64,000 nt of DNA. It comes from Desulfobacteraceae bacterium. GTDB taxonomy: Bacteria > Desulfobacterota > Desulfobacteria > Desulfobacterales > SURF-7. Location of the stretch: positions 45,970 to 109,969 of the forward strand of contig QZKS01000010.1 in assembly GCA_003599865.1 (NCBI GenBank), given 5' to 3'. Below are positions 8,287-16,598 of the stretch, in pieces (positions within the stretch are counted from its first letter, which is position 1; each line of letters begins with the position of its first letter). The notes under the pieces are model-generated. The model was not told the origin of the DNA, did not search any database, and saw only the letters and a list, made by a program, of their open reading frames with translations. The position numbers and the translations under genes are program-made.

Positions 8287-9522
8287 ATGATGAAGCAATA
8301 TTTTGATGACCTGGTAAATGGAATCGAGGCCAAGCTCAAGGAAGACCCGGGCAGCATGAGTCCGAGAAAAATCTATGCTCTTGAGGTAGCCAAAATCGGA
8401 AGACGCCTGTACGGAGGCGAAGAGAGGGTTGCCTGGTGCGGTGTCACTGCGCCCTTTGATCTGCTTGCCGCCATGGGTATTACCTCCTGTTTTGTGGAAT
8501 TTATCGGCGCCATGCTGGCATCCACGGGCATGGTCTCTGAATTTCTCGCCGAGGCGGAACAGGCAGGATTTGCCGGAGACACCTGCGCCTATCACAAGTC
8601 GGTGCTGGGAGCCGCCCGCAAGGGCCTTATGCCGGTTCCCGATTTTCTGATCGCGACAAGCTGCCCCTGCACCGGCGGTCTGGCGGTGATGGAAACCCTT
8701 GCCCGCCATTTTCAAAAAGACCTGTTTGTTCTGAACATCCCCCAGGAGGAGACGCAACAGAGCGTCCAATACCTTGCCGATCAGATCCGGGATATGGTCA
8801 ATTTTGTATCGAACCATACCGGAGAAGCCCTTTCCGAAGACCGGCTTCGGGAAGCCATCGCCCATACCAACAAGGCCAGAGAAATTATGGTCGACGTATA
8901 CAAAATGGCCATGAACGTCCCCTCACCGGCCAATGGCCGACTGCTCGGCAATTTTGGAATCGTGGTTGCTCTGCTGCTGGGAACGAAAGCGGCAGTGGAT
9001 GTTGCAACGGTTTACCGCGACTCATTCAAGGAAATGCTGGAAAAAGGCATCTCCGGAATCCCCGACGAGCGGATCCGTCTCCTCTGGATCCAGAACCGGA
9101 TTCAATTTAAAAACCCTCTGATCGACATTCTGGAAACACAATACAATGCCTCCATTGTTTCCGATGAATTAAACGACATCACCTGGGACCCGATTGATCC
9201 GGATGACCCGTATATCGGTCTTGCCAGAAGAGCCATTTCCATTCCGTTCAACGGGCAGGGCAGTAGAAGGATCAAACATCTTCAACAGATGGCAAAAGAT
9301 TACAAGATCGACGGGGCTATCAACCCCTGCCACTGGGGATGCCGGCAGGGAAGCGGTGCAAGGGGTCTGATCAGTAAAGGACTGGGTGAGGTAGGCGTAC
9401 CGGTATTAAACCTGGAAGTGGACTGCATTGATTCCCGAAATTTTGCCGAAGGACAATTAAAGACGCGCCTTGAGGCCTTTACGGAAATGCTGGATCACCG
9501 GTCCTCACCCTGGGAGGCCTGA
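8287..9522 (+). CDS. 2-hydroxyacyl-CoA dehydratase family subunit (HgdA/FldB-like)
   Basis: 411 residues, starting four bases after the previous gene. It belongs to the same family as its partner; typical segments include RVAWCGVTAPFDLLAAMGI, ATSCPCTGGLAVMETLARHF and NPCHWGCRQGSGARGLI, with the cysteines expected to hold a second [4Fe-4S] cluster. The combination of a ~350 and a ~410 residue subunit matches 2-hydroxyacyl-CoA dehydratases of amino-acid fermenters and related enzymes of unknown specificity in sulfate reducers. The MarR gene in front suggests induction by an acyl-CoA or aromatic ligand. Substrate cannot be assigned. Confidence 0.85.
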   Translation: MMKQYFDDLVNGIEAKLKEDPGSMSPRKIYALEVAKIGRRLYGGEERVAWCGVTAPFDLLAAMGITSCFVEFIGAMLASTGMVSEFLAEAEQAGFAGDTCAYHKSVLGAARKGLMPVPDFLIATSCPCTGGLAVMETLARHFQKDLFVLNIPQEETQQSVQYLADQIRDMVNFVSNHTGEALSEDRLREAIAHTNKAREIMVDVYKMAMNVPSPANGRLLGNFGIVVALLLGTKAAVDVATVYRDSFKEMLEKGISGIPDERIRLLWIQNRIQFKNPLIDILETQYNASIVSDELNDITWDPIDPDDPYIGLARRAISIPFNGQGSRRIKHLQQMAKDYKIDGAINPCHWGCRQGSGARGLISKGLGEVGVPVLNLEVDCIDSRNFAEGQLKTRLEAFTEMLDHRSSPWEA

Positions 9523-9604
9523 CCCTATATCCTTAGTGTGGTACAAAACCGGTATGTTCCGAGTCCCCCAAACACCACACGACATATCGCATAGGAAAAA
9601 AATG

Positions 9605-9633
9605 TTGACACACAATCAACTTACGCATACAAT
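9605..9633 (+). promoter_or_regulatory. Near-consensus sigma-70 promoter of the 9.8-14.8 kb operon
   Basis: TTGACA (9605-9610) and TACAAT (9628-9633) have a 17-base spacer. Transcription would start near 9640, giving a leader of about 150 bases before the ATG at 9788. Confidence 0.7.
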
Positions 9634-9639
9634 CTTCTT

Positions 9640-9787
9640 CAAAAAAAGCATCCTTATATCCTTATATCCTTTATCCTTGAAATCCAGAGACGCAAAGCCG
9701 GGGTTCTAACTGCCAACTATTCTGATCGGCTGATTGATAGGTTGTCGCCTTGACCGTCGAGGTTGGGGGGTTGAAAGGAATCAAACA
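9640..9787 (+). other. 5' leader with a c-di-GMP-I (GEMM) riboswitch-like core, degenerate
   Basis: The leader contains GAAA (9679-9682), six bases, then GACGCAAAGCC (9689-9699) followed by GGGG...CTAA. In GEMM-I riboswitches the GAAA tetraloop and the GACGCAAAGCC core have this order and spacing. However, the 5' GGCAAACC strand is missing, replaced by an ATCCTTAT-like tandem repeat (about 9652-9678), and the GAAA loop has no matching stem. It may be a decayed or divergent riboswitch, or chance. Confidence 0.25.
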
Positions 9788-11128
9788 ATGGTCGATTACA
9801 GTCGAAGAGATTTCATCCGGATGACCGGTTACGCGCTGGGTGGCGTCCTGCTCACCGGGTGCGGAGGCGGGGGCTCATCACCCAATGGATATCGTTTTTA
9901 CCGGCTCAAGGCGACCGGTGACACGGCCGGCGACGGGGCCCGCGCCATGACGATAGCGGACTTTGGCGGTTCGGTCCACATCAGTGACGGCGGCGTGATT
10001 ACCTTTGATGCCTACGATGCCGGCAAGCGGCACGGCCTCTTTCAGCTCGAGGTCGATTTCGACCGCTATAAGCCTCTGATCGTCCGCCAGGAAACCAGCC
10101 TGATTTCCGGCGAAGTACTCAACGATCTGCGCGTGGTGCGCGATTTCGCCGCCCATGACGTGGATGGCCTGGGTAATATCGCGGCCATTGTGCAACCGAA
10201 AGCTTCGGGCAAAAATGGCCATTACTTCGGTGGGTTGTATTACAAGCGCCGGCATGCCGACGTTGTTCCAATACTGATCTACGGTGACGAATTGGATGAC
10301 GGCGACACCATCGCCGGCGGCCATTTCGGTGACCTCGCCCTGTGTGAAAACAACGGAATCCTGGTGGTCGCCAACCATCTGCCGAAAACACCCGGTTCCG
10401 GCACCGGACGCGGCTTGATCCACCTGCCCGATCCGGCGGGGGGGCTGACCACCGTCAACCGGCTGCTCGGGGTGGAAGATTTCATCAACCGGACCGATCA
10501 CCTGATACAGGGATTCGGCCTCGTGGATGTGGGACTGAACGGCGTGTTTGCGGTCAACGCCAGTGCGGCGCCGTCCGATCTGCTGACGGCCGGCAGCGTA
10601 GACACCCAGCATTGCCTGCTGACCGCTCACCTTTCGGCACCGAACGACCACATGCTGCTGGCCGCCCCATCCGCCATAGCCACCTCCCTGCACACCGGCG
10701 GCATCAGCTACGGGCCGCGGGTCGGCGCCGACGGCACGGTCTTTACCAAGGTCGGCGGCTTTGAGGGGAACAACGCCGAAGCCCTGGTCAAGGACGGGGA
10801 AGTGATCCGGCGCACCGATATGGCCGGCCTGTACGGTGAATATGCGGCCAGTTTCACGTCGGGAGCAACGGCCGCGGACGGTACCTATTACTATACCCAG
10901 TACGTGGAAAACGCCAACGGCACGGTTTCCATCGATCTGCTGATGTATGACGGCAGCGGCCATCATCTCCTGCTTTCCGTCGGCGACCGGATCGCCAATG
11001 TCGATGAACCGATAGCCAATATCATATTTTCCACCACCACCAATCACGTGGATGGCAACAACCGGATTGTCATGTTGTGCCAGTTTGCCGATGAGACCAC
11101 CGGTCTGGTGGTTGGTGTTCCCGTTTAA
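9788..11128 (+). CDS. Tat-exported lipoprotein of unknown function
   Basis: 446 residues from ATG 9788, which has AAGGAA seven bases upstream; a longer frame starts earlier without a site. The N-terminus has a twin-arginine motif (YSRRDFIRM), a short hydrophobic stretch and a lipobox ending LLTGC followed by GGGGSS, so it should be a Tat-secreted lipoprotein. The mature part is made of repeating beta-rich units with phrases such as NAEALVKDGEVIRRTDMAG and ISYGPRVGADGTVFTKVGG, suggestive of a beta-propeller, but I do not recognise a family. It opens a tightly spaced four-gene operon (11, 28 and 12 base gaps). Base composition is richer in GC than the flanks. Confidence 0.7.
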   Translation: MVDYSRRDFIRMTGYALGGVLLTGCGGGGSSPNGYRFYRLKATGDTAGDGARAMTIADFGGSVHISDGGVITFDAYDAGKRHGLFQLEVDFDRYKPLIVRQETSLISGEVLNDLRVVRDFAAHDVDGLGNIAAIVQPKASGKNGHYFGGLYYKRRHADVVPILIYGDELDDGDTIAGGHFGDLALCENNGILVVANHLPKTPGSGTGRGLIHLPDPAGGLTTVNRLLGVEDFINRTDHLIQGFGLVDVGLNGVFAVNASAAPSDLLTAGSVDTQHCLLTAHLSAPNDHMLLAAPSAIATSLHTGGISYGPRVGADGTVFTKVGGFEGNNAEALVKDGEVIRRTDMAGLYGEYAASFTSGATAADGTYYYTQYVENANGTVSIDLLMYDGSGHHLLLSVGDRIANVDEPIANIIFSTTTNHVDGNNRIVMLCQFADETTGLVVGVPV

Positions 11129-11139
11129 GGAGAAACAGG

Positions 11140-12339
11140 ATGGATATCCATAAAACCCTGATCGGTACCGCGGTCAACCCGACCATAAGCGGGGGCGTGA
11201 ATCTATACGAGTACCTTCACTTTCCCAACGACTGGTCCAAAAGCGTTTCAATAACCGCCTGGGATGTCGGCAGCGACTTCGACATCAAGGTTCTCGAGGG
11301 AAAAATCAATACCCGCGCCGCCTTCGCCATCGATTTCGGGCTCGCCGGACCAAATTGGGCCGGCCGGATGTTCGTCGAGGGATCCGCCTCAGCGGATGAA
11401 ATCAGGCTGGATGTGCTGGAGGATGACTTCAAGGCCGGCATGCTGCTCGGTATCGGCTTTAATCCCCAGCTTGCATTGAACCTGCAAGCGTATACCTGGC
11501 AATTCCGCAAGTGGCACTGGCCCCAGAAGGAATGGAATACCATCTGCAATTTTTCCATCGACAAGACCTTTGATCTGGTCGGTTTCCTGTACAACCAGAT
11601 TATCAAGCCCTGGCTGATCGATGGCATCAAGGACCTGGAAGACGAAATTCCGCTGGCGTTCATCCATCTCCTGGTCGACCTGATCCCTTCCGCCTCCCCC
11701 AACCTGATTGCCAACAATAACAACATCATTGACTATGTGGCTGCCGACGGAGCGGATGCCGGTTGGACATGGCAGGGGCTGGTCATGTCTCCCGACCTGA
11801 ACTTCCAGTGGGACTTGATCGAAATGGCGGTGGCGCTGGCGGAGACCATCGCCCTGATTCCGCCCGTCACCGAATTCGGTGAGGCGGCTGCGGTGGTGGA
11901 CAGTACGACCAAATGGCTCAGGCCCAAAGTGACCTCTGGTCCGGTGGTCGGGGTGGTGCTGAATGTGCATTTGAAGATATCCGGCATTACCGCGTTCGTT
12001 GATGACACGGCGACCGTTACCACCAAAAATATCCGTACCGACGGCGTATCCGTGGTGGCCGATATCGACACCGGAAGCGAACATATCGAGTCCATCAACC
12101 GCATAGGGGTTGAATTCACCCACCGGGCCGGCATCACTTTCGAAGTGGGCTGGCATACCGGGTTGTTTTGGCTGAAAATACTCGGCTACGACTTCAAAAA
12201 GATGTACAACGCCACCGACCTGATCGATATTGCGGAAATCCCCATCTCCGAGCAGTATCGGTACCGATTGACCAATACCCTTGGCAACACCTCGGCCGCC
12301 GCCGAAAAGGTATTGCTGAAATCATGGATCTTCAATTGA
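11140..12339 (+). CDS. Unknown protein, second gene of the four-gene operon
   Basis: 399 residues with AAGGAG eight bases before the ATG. I do not recognise a family. No signal peptide or clear transmembrane helix can be seen at the N-terminus. The protein is rich in aromatic residues and Asn, with a Trp-rich stretch LQAYTWQFRKWHWPQKEW near residue 115-132, an amphipathic/hydrophobic middle (IIKPWLIDGIKDLEDEIP, FIHLLVDLIP) and beta-type sequence at both ends. It could be a structural or ligand-binding protein working with the preceding lipoprotein. Only its place in the operon supports that. Confidence 0.65.
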   Translation: MDIHKTLIGTAVNPTISGGVNLYEYLHFPNDWSKSVSITAWDVGSDFDIKVLEGKINTRAAFAIDFGLAGPNWAGRMFVEGSASADEIRLDVLEDDFKAGMLLGIGFNPQLALNLQAYTWQFRKWHWPQKEWNTICNFSIDKTFDLVGFLYNQIIKPWLIDGIKDLEDEIPLAFIHLLVDLIPSASPNLIANNNNIIDYVAADGADAGWTWQGLVMSPDLNFQWDLIEMAVALAETIALIPPVTEFGEAAAVVDSTTKWLRPKVTSGPVVGVVLNVHLKISGITAFVDDTATVTTKNIRTDGVSVVADIDTGSEHIESINRIGVEFTHRAGITFEVGWHTGLFWLKILGYDFKKMYNATDLIDIAEIPISEQYRYRLTNTLGNTSAAAEKVLLKSWIFN

Positions 12340-12367
12340 TCGGACCATCGAATCGAGGTCGTTAAAA

Positions 12368-13537
12368 ATGGAAATCGCTTCCCGTCAGGAGCTTGCCAGG
12401 GTGTTACGTTCGCCCGATGCTGCGGAACGGCATCTGCTGTTCGAGTCGCTTAACCAGGCCTTCGAGGAGGCCCAGGAGCAGGGCCGGCAAATCAACCAAG
12501 AGGCCCTGGACGAGATTTACCTGTGCTATTGCGAGGACGGCATCGATCGCACCTGGTATGCCTACTTATTGCTTCGACTGCCCAACCCATACCGCATCGA
12601 GGTGGCCAAAAAGGAATTTGTCGGCACCAGAAACAACAAGATCCTCCTGCTGGCCGCGGCACAGATGGCGCGACTTCCAGAACCGGAGCGGATCGCCTTT
12701 CTTAGCCCGCTGGTGATGGATGCAAGCAATGCGGCGCGTTGTCGCGCCGCTGCGAATCTCCTGGATGACTGTTTCGGCCGGCTTGATACCGGGGTTGCCC
12801 TTCGGACCGCACTCATTTCCGACCATGAGCTGCCGCTGCCGGCCCTGAACACAGAAACCCTCGAGTTTTGGCTGCAGGAACTCCGGGGCCCTTATCCCAG
12901 CTCAACCGAGAAAGCGCTGTTGAGGCTGGGAACCGGTGCGCTGGAATTCCTGCTGACGACCTGGCGAGAGCTTCCACCGCCGGTCCGGATCTGGGTGATG
13001 TGCGCAGCCGCTGAACGCAACCTGGCGCCCCTCGGGCACAGGCTCAAGGAAACTCTCCGCGACTGCAGCGACGTCGAATTGCTGGTGGCAGCCCTGGAGT
13101 GCAGCAAGGCCCTCAGTCTCGGTGACGAACGGTTGCTGGTGCCCCTTTATGACCACCCGCATCCCTCGGTTCGTGCGGCGGCCATCGCCGCGGGCCATGC
13201 CAGACCCGATTGGGCGGAACGCTTCGCCACCGAGGAGTCGGAGCCGGTGCGCCTGGCCATTCTCGATCAAGTGGGTTGTCAGAGTGACGTCGGTTCCATG
13301 GAGTTTCTGATGTGCTGTCTAAGAGACCCGAGTTGGCGGGTCCGGGCCCGGGCGACCGAAGCCCTGGTGGCCCGGGCGCCCGCATCGCTGGAACCTTTAC
13401 GCGCAGCCCTGGGGGATGTGGATGAGCGGGTCAAGGTGGCGGCGGCCAAGGGCCTTTATCGACTGGGGAGGGAAGACTGGATCAGCGCCGATCTCCAAAC
13501 CGCTTCTTTCTATGAAATATTCGAACGAAGTATGTAA
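12368..13537 (+). CDS. HEAT-repeat protein
   Basis: 389 residues made mostly of paired helices of about 30 residues. Repeat units can be read at LLVPLYDHPHPSVRAAAIA, FLMCCLRDPSWRVRARATEA and LEPLRAALGDVDERVKVAAA, each with the D-x-x-x-x-V-R-x-x-A-x-x-A pattern of HEAT/PBS-lyase-type repeats; the N-terminal half carries weaker ones. There is no signal peptide, so it is expected in the cytoplasm. HEAT scaffolds mediate protein-protein contacts. It lies between an unknown protein and a secreted sugar dehydrogenase, with gaps of 28 and 12 bases, so it belongs to that unit. Confidence 0.75.
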   Translation: MEIASRQELARVLRSPDAAERHLLFESLNQAFEEAQEQGRQINQEALDEIYLCYCEDGIDRTWYAYLLLRLPNPYRIEVAKKEFVGTRNNKILLLAAAQMARLPEPERIAFLSPLVMDASNAARCRAAANLLDDCFGRLDTGVALRTALISDHELPLPALNTETLEFWLQELRGPYPSSTEKALLRLGTGALEFLLTTWRELPPPVRIWVMCAAAERNLAPLGHRLKETLRDCSDVELLVAALECSKALSLGDERLLVPLYDHPHPSVRAAAIAAGHARPDWAERFATEESEPVRLAILDQVGCQSDVGSMEFLMCCLRDPSWRVRARATEALVARAPASLEPLRAALGDVDERVKVAAAKGLYRLGREDWISADLQTASFYEIFERSM

Positions 13538-13549
13538 AAGGAGAAAGCC

Positions 13550-14779
13550 ATGAACTGCAAAACAACAAGGGCGCTCCCCGTGATATGCACGGTCCTGTTC
13601 GTGGCCGTTTTTGTCCATTTCAATTACGGTAGGTCCACTGCGGCTGAAGGTAGCGAACCGCTGATAAGCCGTACGGTGTTGATGTCGGGACTCAGCGATC
13701 CATGGGATCTGGCGTTTGCATCCGACGGGGCCATGCTGTTTACGGAAAAATGCCGCGGGCTGTCCGTACGTACCTCTGACGGAACGGTCCGGCATTTATT
13801 CGGGGCAACCGATGCTGCCCTTAAGGCCGACGACTTTTTCTGCCAGGGGCAAAGCGGCATGCTGGGTGTCGCACTTGATCCGGCATTTGACGAAAACCGA
13901 TACGCATACGTCTATATGGCCTCCAATACCGGCAGGTCCACAACCAATACCGTCGTGCGCCTCACCGTCAATAAAACCTACACCGGCGTGGCCGACCGCA
14001 AAGACATTATCACCGACATCCCGTTTAAGCAATCCTTCAACTGGTGGGGCAAAGCGGGCGCGCACAGCGGCGGCCGCATTCGATTCAGCCCGTTTGATGG
14101 CTATCTGTACGTAACCACCGGCGACAACCACAATGGGCCGCTGCCGCAGGATCTTTCTCGCCTGGGCGGCAAGATATTGCGGATCGACCGCGACGGCAAA
14201 GCCGCAAACGGCAACAATACACCGTCCGGAGGTGATCCGAGAATCTTCACCTATGGACATCGCAATGTGCAGGGCATTGCGTTTCATCCCGGAACGGGCC
14301 AGGCATTTATCTCTGAACATGGCCCCGGCCATAACGATGAAGTGACACCACTTGCAGCGGGCGGCAATGGAGGCTGGGACCCCGCACCCACAAAAGGGGT
14401 GTCGTGCGCGAGCGATTATTGCGGTTATACGTCCAACACACCCGACGGCACACCGACGCCCATGACGGATTTTGCCCGATTCCCCAACGCTCTCAGACCA
14501 TCGTGGGACAACCGCGGCGTTTCTGAAGGGATGGGGCCGTGTGTTTTCCTGAATGGTCCGCACTGGAAGGCCTGGGAGGGTCGACTGGCGGTCGGATTCC
14601 TGCGTGGGGCGCGCATCGAGCTTTTGCAGTTGAATGCGGCCGGCATGACGATCAAAACAACTACCATCTCCGATCTGCCGTCACAGCGTATGCGCTCGCT
14701 TGTTCTAGGGCCGGATGGCGCCATTTATGTTGCCACCGACGCAGGAGAAATCTGGCGACTGGAAAACGCCGAAAAGTGA
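13550..14779 (+). CDS. PQQ-type soluble aldose/sorbosone dehydrogenase family protein (GSDH fold)
   Basis: 409 residues, AGGAG seven bases upstream. A signal peptide (hydrophobic VICTVLFVAVFVHF, then GRSTAAEG) predicts secretion. The rest is the six-bladed beta-propeller of glucose/sorbosone dehydrogenases: SDPWDLAFASDGAMLFTEK, GMLGVALDPAFDENRYAY, the catalytic-His segment AHSGGRIRFSPFDGYLYVTT, LGGKILRIDRDG, YGHRNVQGIAFHPGTG and ISEHGPGHNDEV. Known members oxidise sugars with PQQ and calcium in the periplasm, though some homologues lack an assigned activity. It is the last gene of the operon; no strong terminator follows. Confidence 0.85.
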   Translation: MNCKTTRALPVICTVLFVAVFVHFNYGRSTAAEGSEPLISRTVLMSGLSDPWDLAFASDGAMLFTEKCRGLSVRTSDGTVRHLFGATDAALKADDFFCQGQSGMLGVALDPAFDENRYAYVYMASNTGRSTTNTVVRLTVNKTYTGVADRKDIITDIPFKQSFNWWGKAGAHSGGRIRFSPFDGYLYVTTGDNHNGPLPQDLSRLGGKILRIDRDGKAANGNNTPSGGDPRIFTYGHRNVQGIAFHPGTGQAFISEHGPGHNDEVTPLAAGGNGGWDPAPTKGVSCASDYCGYTSNTPDGTPTPMTDFARFPNALRPSWDNRGVSEGMGPCVFLNGPHWKAWEGRLAVGFLRGARIELLQLNAAGMTIKTTTISDLPSQRMRSLVLGPDGAIYVATDAGEIWRLENAEK

Positions 14780-15220
14780 ATCCCGGAACATCTCGGGCTT
14801 TGGCTGACACATAACCATGATCCGCCACCGCCCCAGGCTCAAACAGTACCAGTGTCATATGATCATGCATACTCCCGGATTCCGCCATATGATTACCGGA
14901 CATAACCCCATTACACGCTTATCCCAATTTGGAACACCCAAATAAAATAAATCTATTTTTCAGAATAGTTAGTTCGGTAACTACTTTTTGGCATAGACCT
15001 TATTGGAACGTCCCCGATCAAAGCGATTATCCTTTTTTTCAATCCATTCTTATTGTTTGCCGCCAATAACACCAAAGAGACAAAAAAAGGTCTATATACA
15101 ACCACCTGTAAATATGACCTTATTTTTTACCGGATCATAACCGCCATGGAAGCAGGTTTAAAAATAATGATTCCTATAATTCAAAAATGATGGGCGATAT
15201 GATCGTGAATATCGGAAAAA
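14780..15220. other. AT-rich intergenic region without a gene
   Basis: I find no coding frame with a ribosome-binding site and no strong hairpin terminator here. The base composition drops sharply compared with the operon to the left. A weak CCCG...CGGG hairpin follows the last stop codon. Confidence 0.5.
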
Positions 15221-15236
15221 TGGCACAAAGATTGTA
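15221..15236 (+). promoter_or_regulatory. Candidate sigma-54 promoter upstream of the SGNH hydrolase
   Basis: TGGCAC, five bases, TTGTA resembles the -24/-12 consensus TGGCAC-N5-TTGCA, with GT instead of GC at -12. It lies about 140 bases before the start codon of the hydrolase. The 13 bases CACAAAGATTGTA within it recur as a direct repeat at 15249-15261. Confidence 0.4.
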
Positions 15237-15376
15237 ATCACTTGTACTCACAAAGATTGTACGGATGAAAAGTGATGAATAACGGCATATCTATTCCCTA
15301 CCCTCTATCTGAAGTATCTGAAAAAATGATGCCAAAGAAAGGAAAATGCACCATTCAATCGAAAGGAAATTTCGCG

Positions 15377-16300
15377 ATGTGGATAAAAAAACAATTCATG
15401 CTAATATTTTTAATGGCACTTGCCATCTTACTATCCGGTGGATCAGCGACGGCGTATGATACGGTCGTCGTATTCGGAGATAGTCTGTCGGATAACGGCA
15501 ATCTTTTTCAAGCGGACCTCTCTCAATTTCCGGATCCCCATCGTTATTGGCAGGGCCGTTTTTCCAATGGACCGGTTTGGGTGGAATACCTTACCGATCC
15601 CGATATGCTGAATGCGTCACTTGTAGATAGAGCAATAGGAGGAGCCCAAACCGGTGGACTTGAGTCGGCAGAACTTTTAGCACAAGTTTACTTTCATATT
15701 AACGACACTGCTTCACCCTCACCGAATACCCTTTTCGTGATCTGGATCGGTGGTAACGATTTTTTAAGCGGTGATAGAAATGCCAAAGCTTCTGTGGAAA
15801 AAATTCGGTCGGCACTGCAAATCCTTACGGATTATGGTGCCGGCCGCTTCCTGTTGTTAAATTTGCCGGACTTAGGTGTTCTGCCGCAATATTCCGGGAC
15901 GGCCGACGCAGAAGCCGCCACCAATTTTTCGACAGAATTCAATACTGAACTTTCACCAATATTAGCCCAGTTTCAACAGGATAACCCACAGGTTCTGATT
16001 TATCAATTGGATATATATATGATGTTTTCGGAAATCCTCCAAAATCCAAATCAATACGGATTTACGAATGTAACCGAGGAATCACCCAATTTTTCCGTGG
16101 AAGACAATTTTGATAACAGTGCAGGGTATATGTTCTGGGATAATAAGCACCCGACAACCGAAACACATGCGTTAATAGCGGATCGGGCCTTCCTGCTTGT
16201 AGACGATACGAATGAAACGCCAAGTGAAACGCCGGATGAAGGCAGCAAGGATGATGATAGTACTTGTTTCATATCCACCTTACTGTTCATAAGGAGGTAA
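15377..16300 (+). CDS. Secreted GDSL/SGNH-family lipase/esterase
   Basis: 307 residues from ATG 15377, with GAAAGGAA eight bases upstream; the frame is open further upstream but without a site. A signal peptide (MLIFLMALAILLSGGSATA) precedes the SGNH fold. Block I is VVFGDSLSDNGN with the catalytic Ser, block III is VIWIGGNDFL, and block V is NKHPTTETH with the catalytic His. These enzymes hydrolyse esters of lipids or polysaccharides outside the cytoplasm. The very C-terminus, DDDSTCFISTLLFIRR, resembles the short CFI(A/S)T tail found on many surface proteins of deltaproteobacteria but is cut short. Transcribed with or before a small lipoprotein gene. Confidence 0.85.
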   Translation: MWIKKQFMLIFLMALAILLSGGSATAYDTVVVFGDSLSDNGNLFQADLSQFPDPHRYWQGRFSNGPVWVEYLTDPDMLNASLVDRAIGGAQTGGLESAELLAQVYFHINDTASPSPNTLFVIWIGGNDFLSGDRNAKASVEKIRSALQILTDYGAGRFLLLNLPDLGVLPQYSGTADAEAATNFSTEFNTELSPILAQFQQDNPQVLIYQLDIYMMFSEILQNPNQYGFTNVTEESPNFSVEDNFDNSAGYMFWDNKHPTTETHALIADRAFLLVDDTNETPSETPDEGSKDDDSTCFISTLLFIRR

Positions 16301-16375
16301 ATACCAAAATCCCGGAAGATGAGAACGTTGAATAATACCCAACAACCCGTTTAATGATGAAAAGGAGAGATGATC

Positions 16376-16561
16376 ATGATTAATTTCTATAAGCGACTGA
16401 TTCCAATTTTGTTGAGTTTGATGTTGGCAGTGGCAGTGGTTGGATGTGATAAACAGGGACCTGCTGAAAATGCGGGAGAAGCAATTGACAATCAGGTGGA
16501 AAAAACGCAGGAGGCAATAGACGAAAACGCCGAGAAAGCCCGGGATTACATTAAAGAATGA
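16376..16561 (+). CDS. Small lipoprotein
   Basis: 61 residues from ATG 16376, which AGGAG precedes by eight bases; an ATG six bases earlier is too close to that site. The N-terminal helix ends in a lipobox (AVAVVGC), so the mature protein of about 40 residues is membrane anchored. The mature part is charged and helical (DNQVEKTQEAIDENAEKARD), like short entericidin- or coiled-coil type lipoproteins. No function can be assigned. It lies 75 bases after the hydrolase gene. Confidence 0.65.
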   Translation: MINFYKRLIPILLSLMLAVAVVGCDKQGPAENAGEAIDNQVEKTQEAIDENAEKARDYIKE

Positions 16562-16598
16562 AACGATGCCGGCAGGGAAGCAGTGCAAGGGGGCCTGA

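Noticed and set aside
9878..11047. 389-codon frame on the minus strand, antisense to the Tat lipoprotein
   Set aside because: It is a by-product of GC-rich third positions of the sense gene; the sense frame has a ribosome-binding site, signal peptide and neat operon spacing.
11389..12156. 255-codon frame on the minus strand, antisense to the second operon gene
   Set aside because: Low-complexity His/Gly-rich composition typical of shadow frames and no ribosome-binding site.
13796..14563. 255-codon frame antisense to the sugar dehydrogenase
   Set aside because: Ala/Arg/Cys-rich translation without domain similarity; the opposite strand is a clear propeller enzyme.
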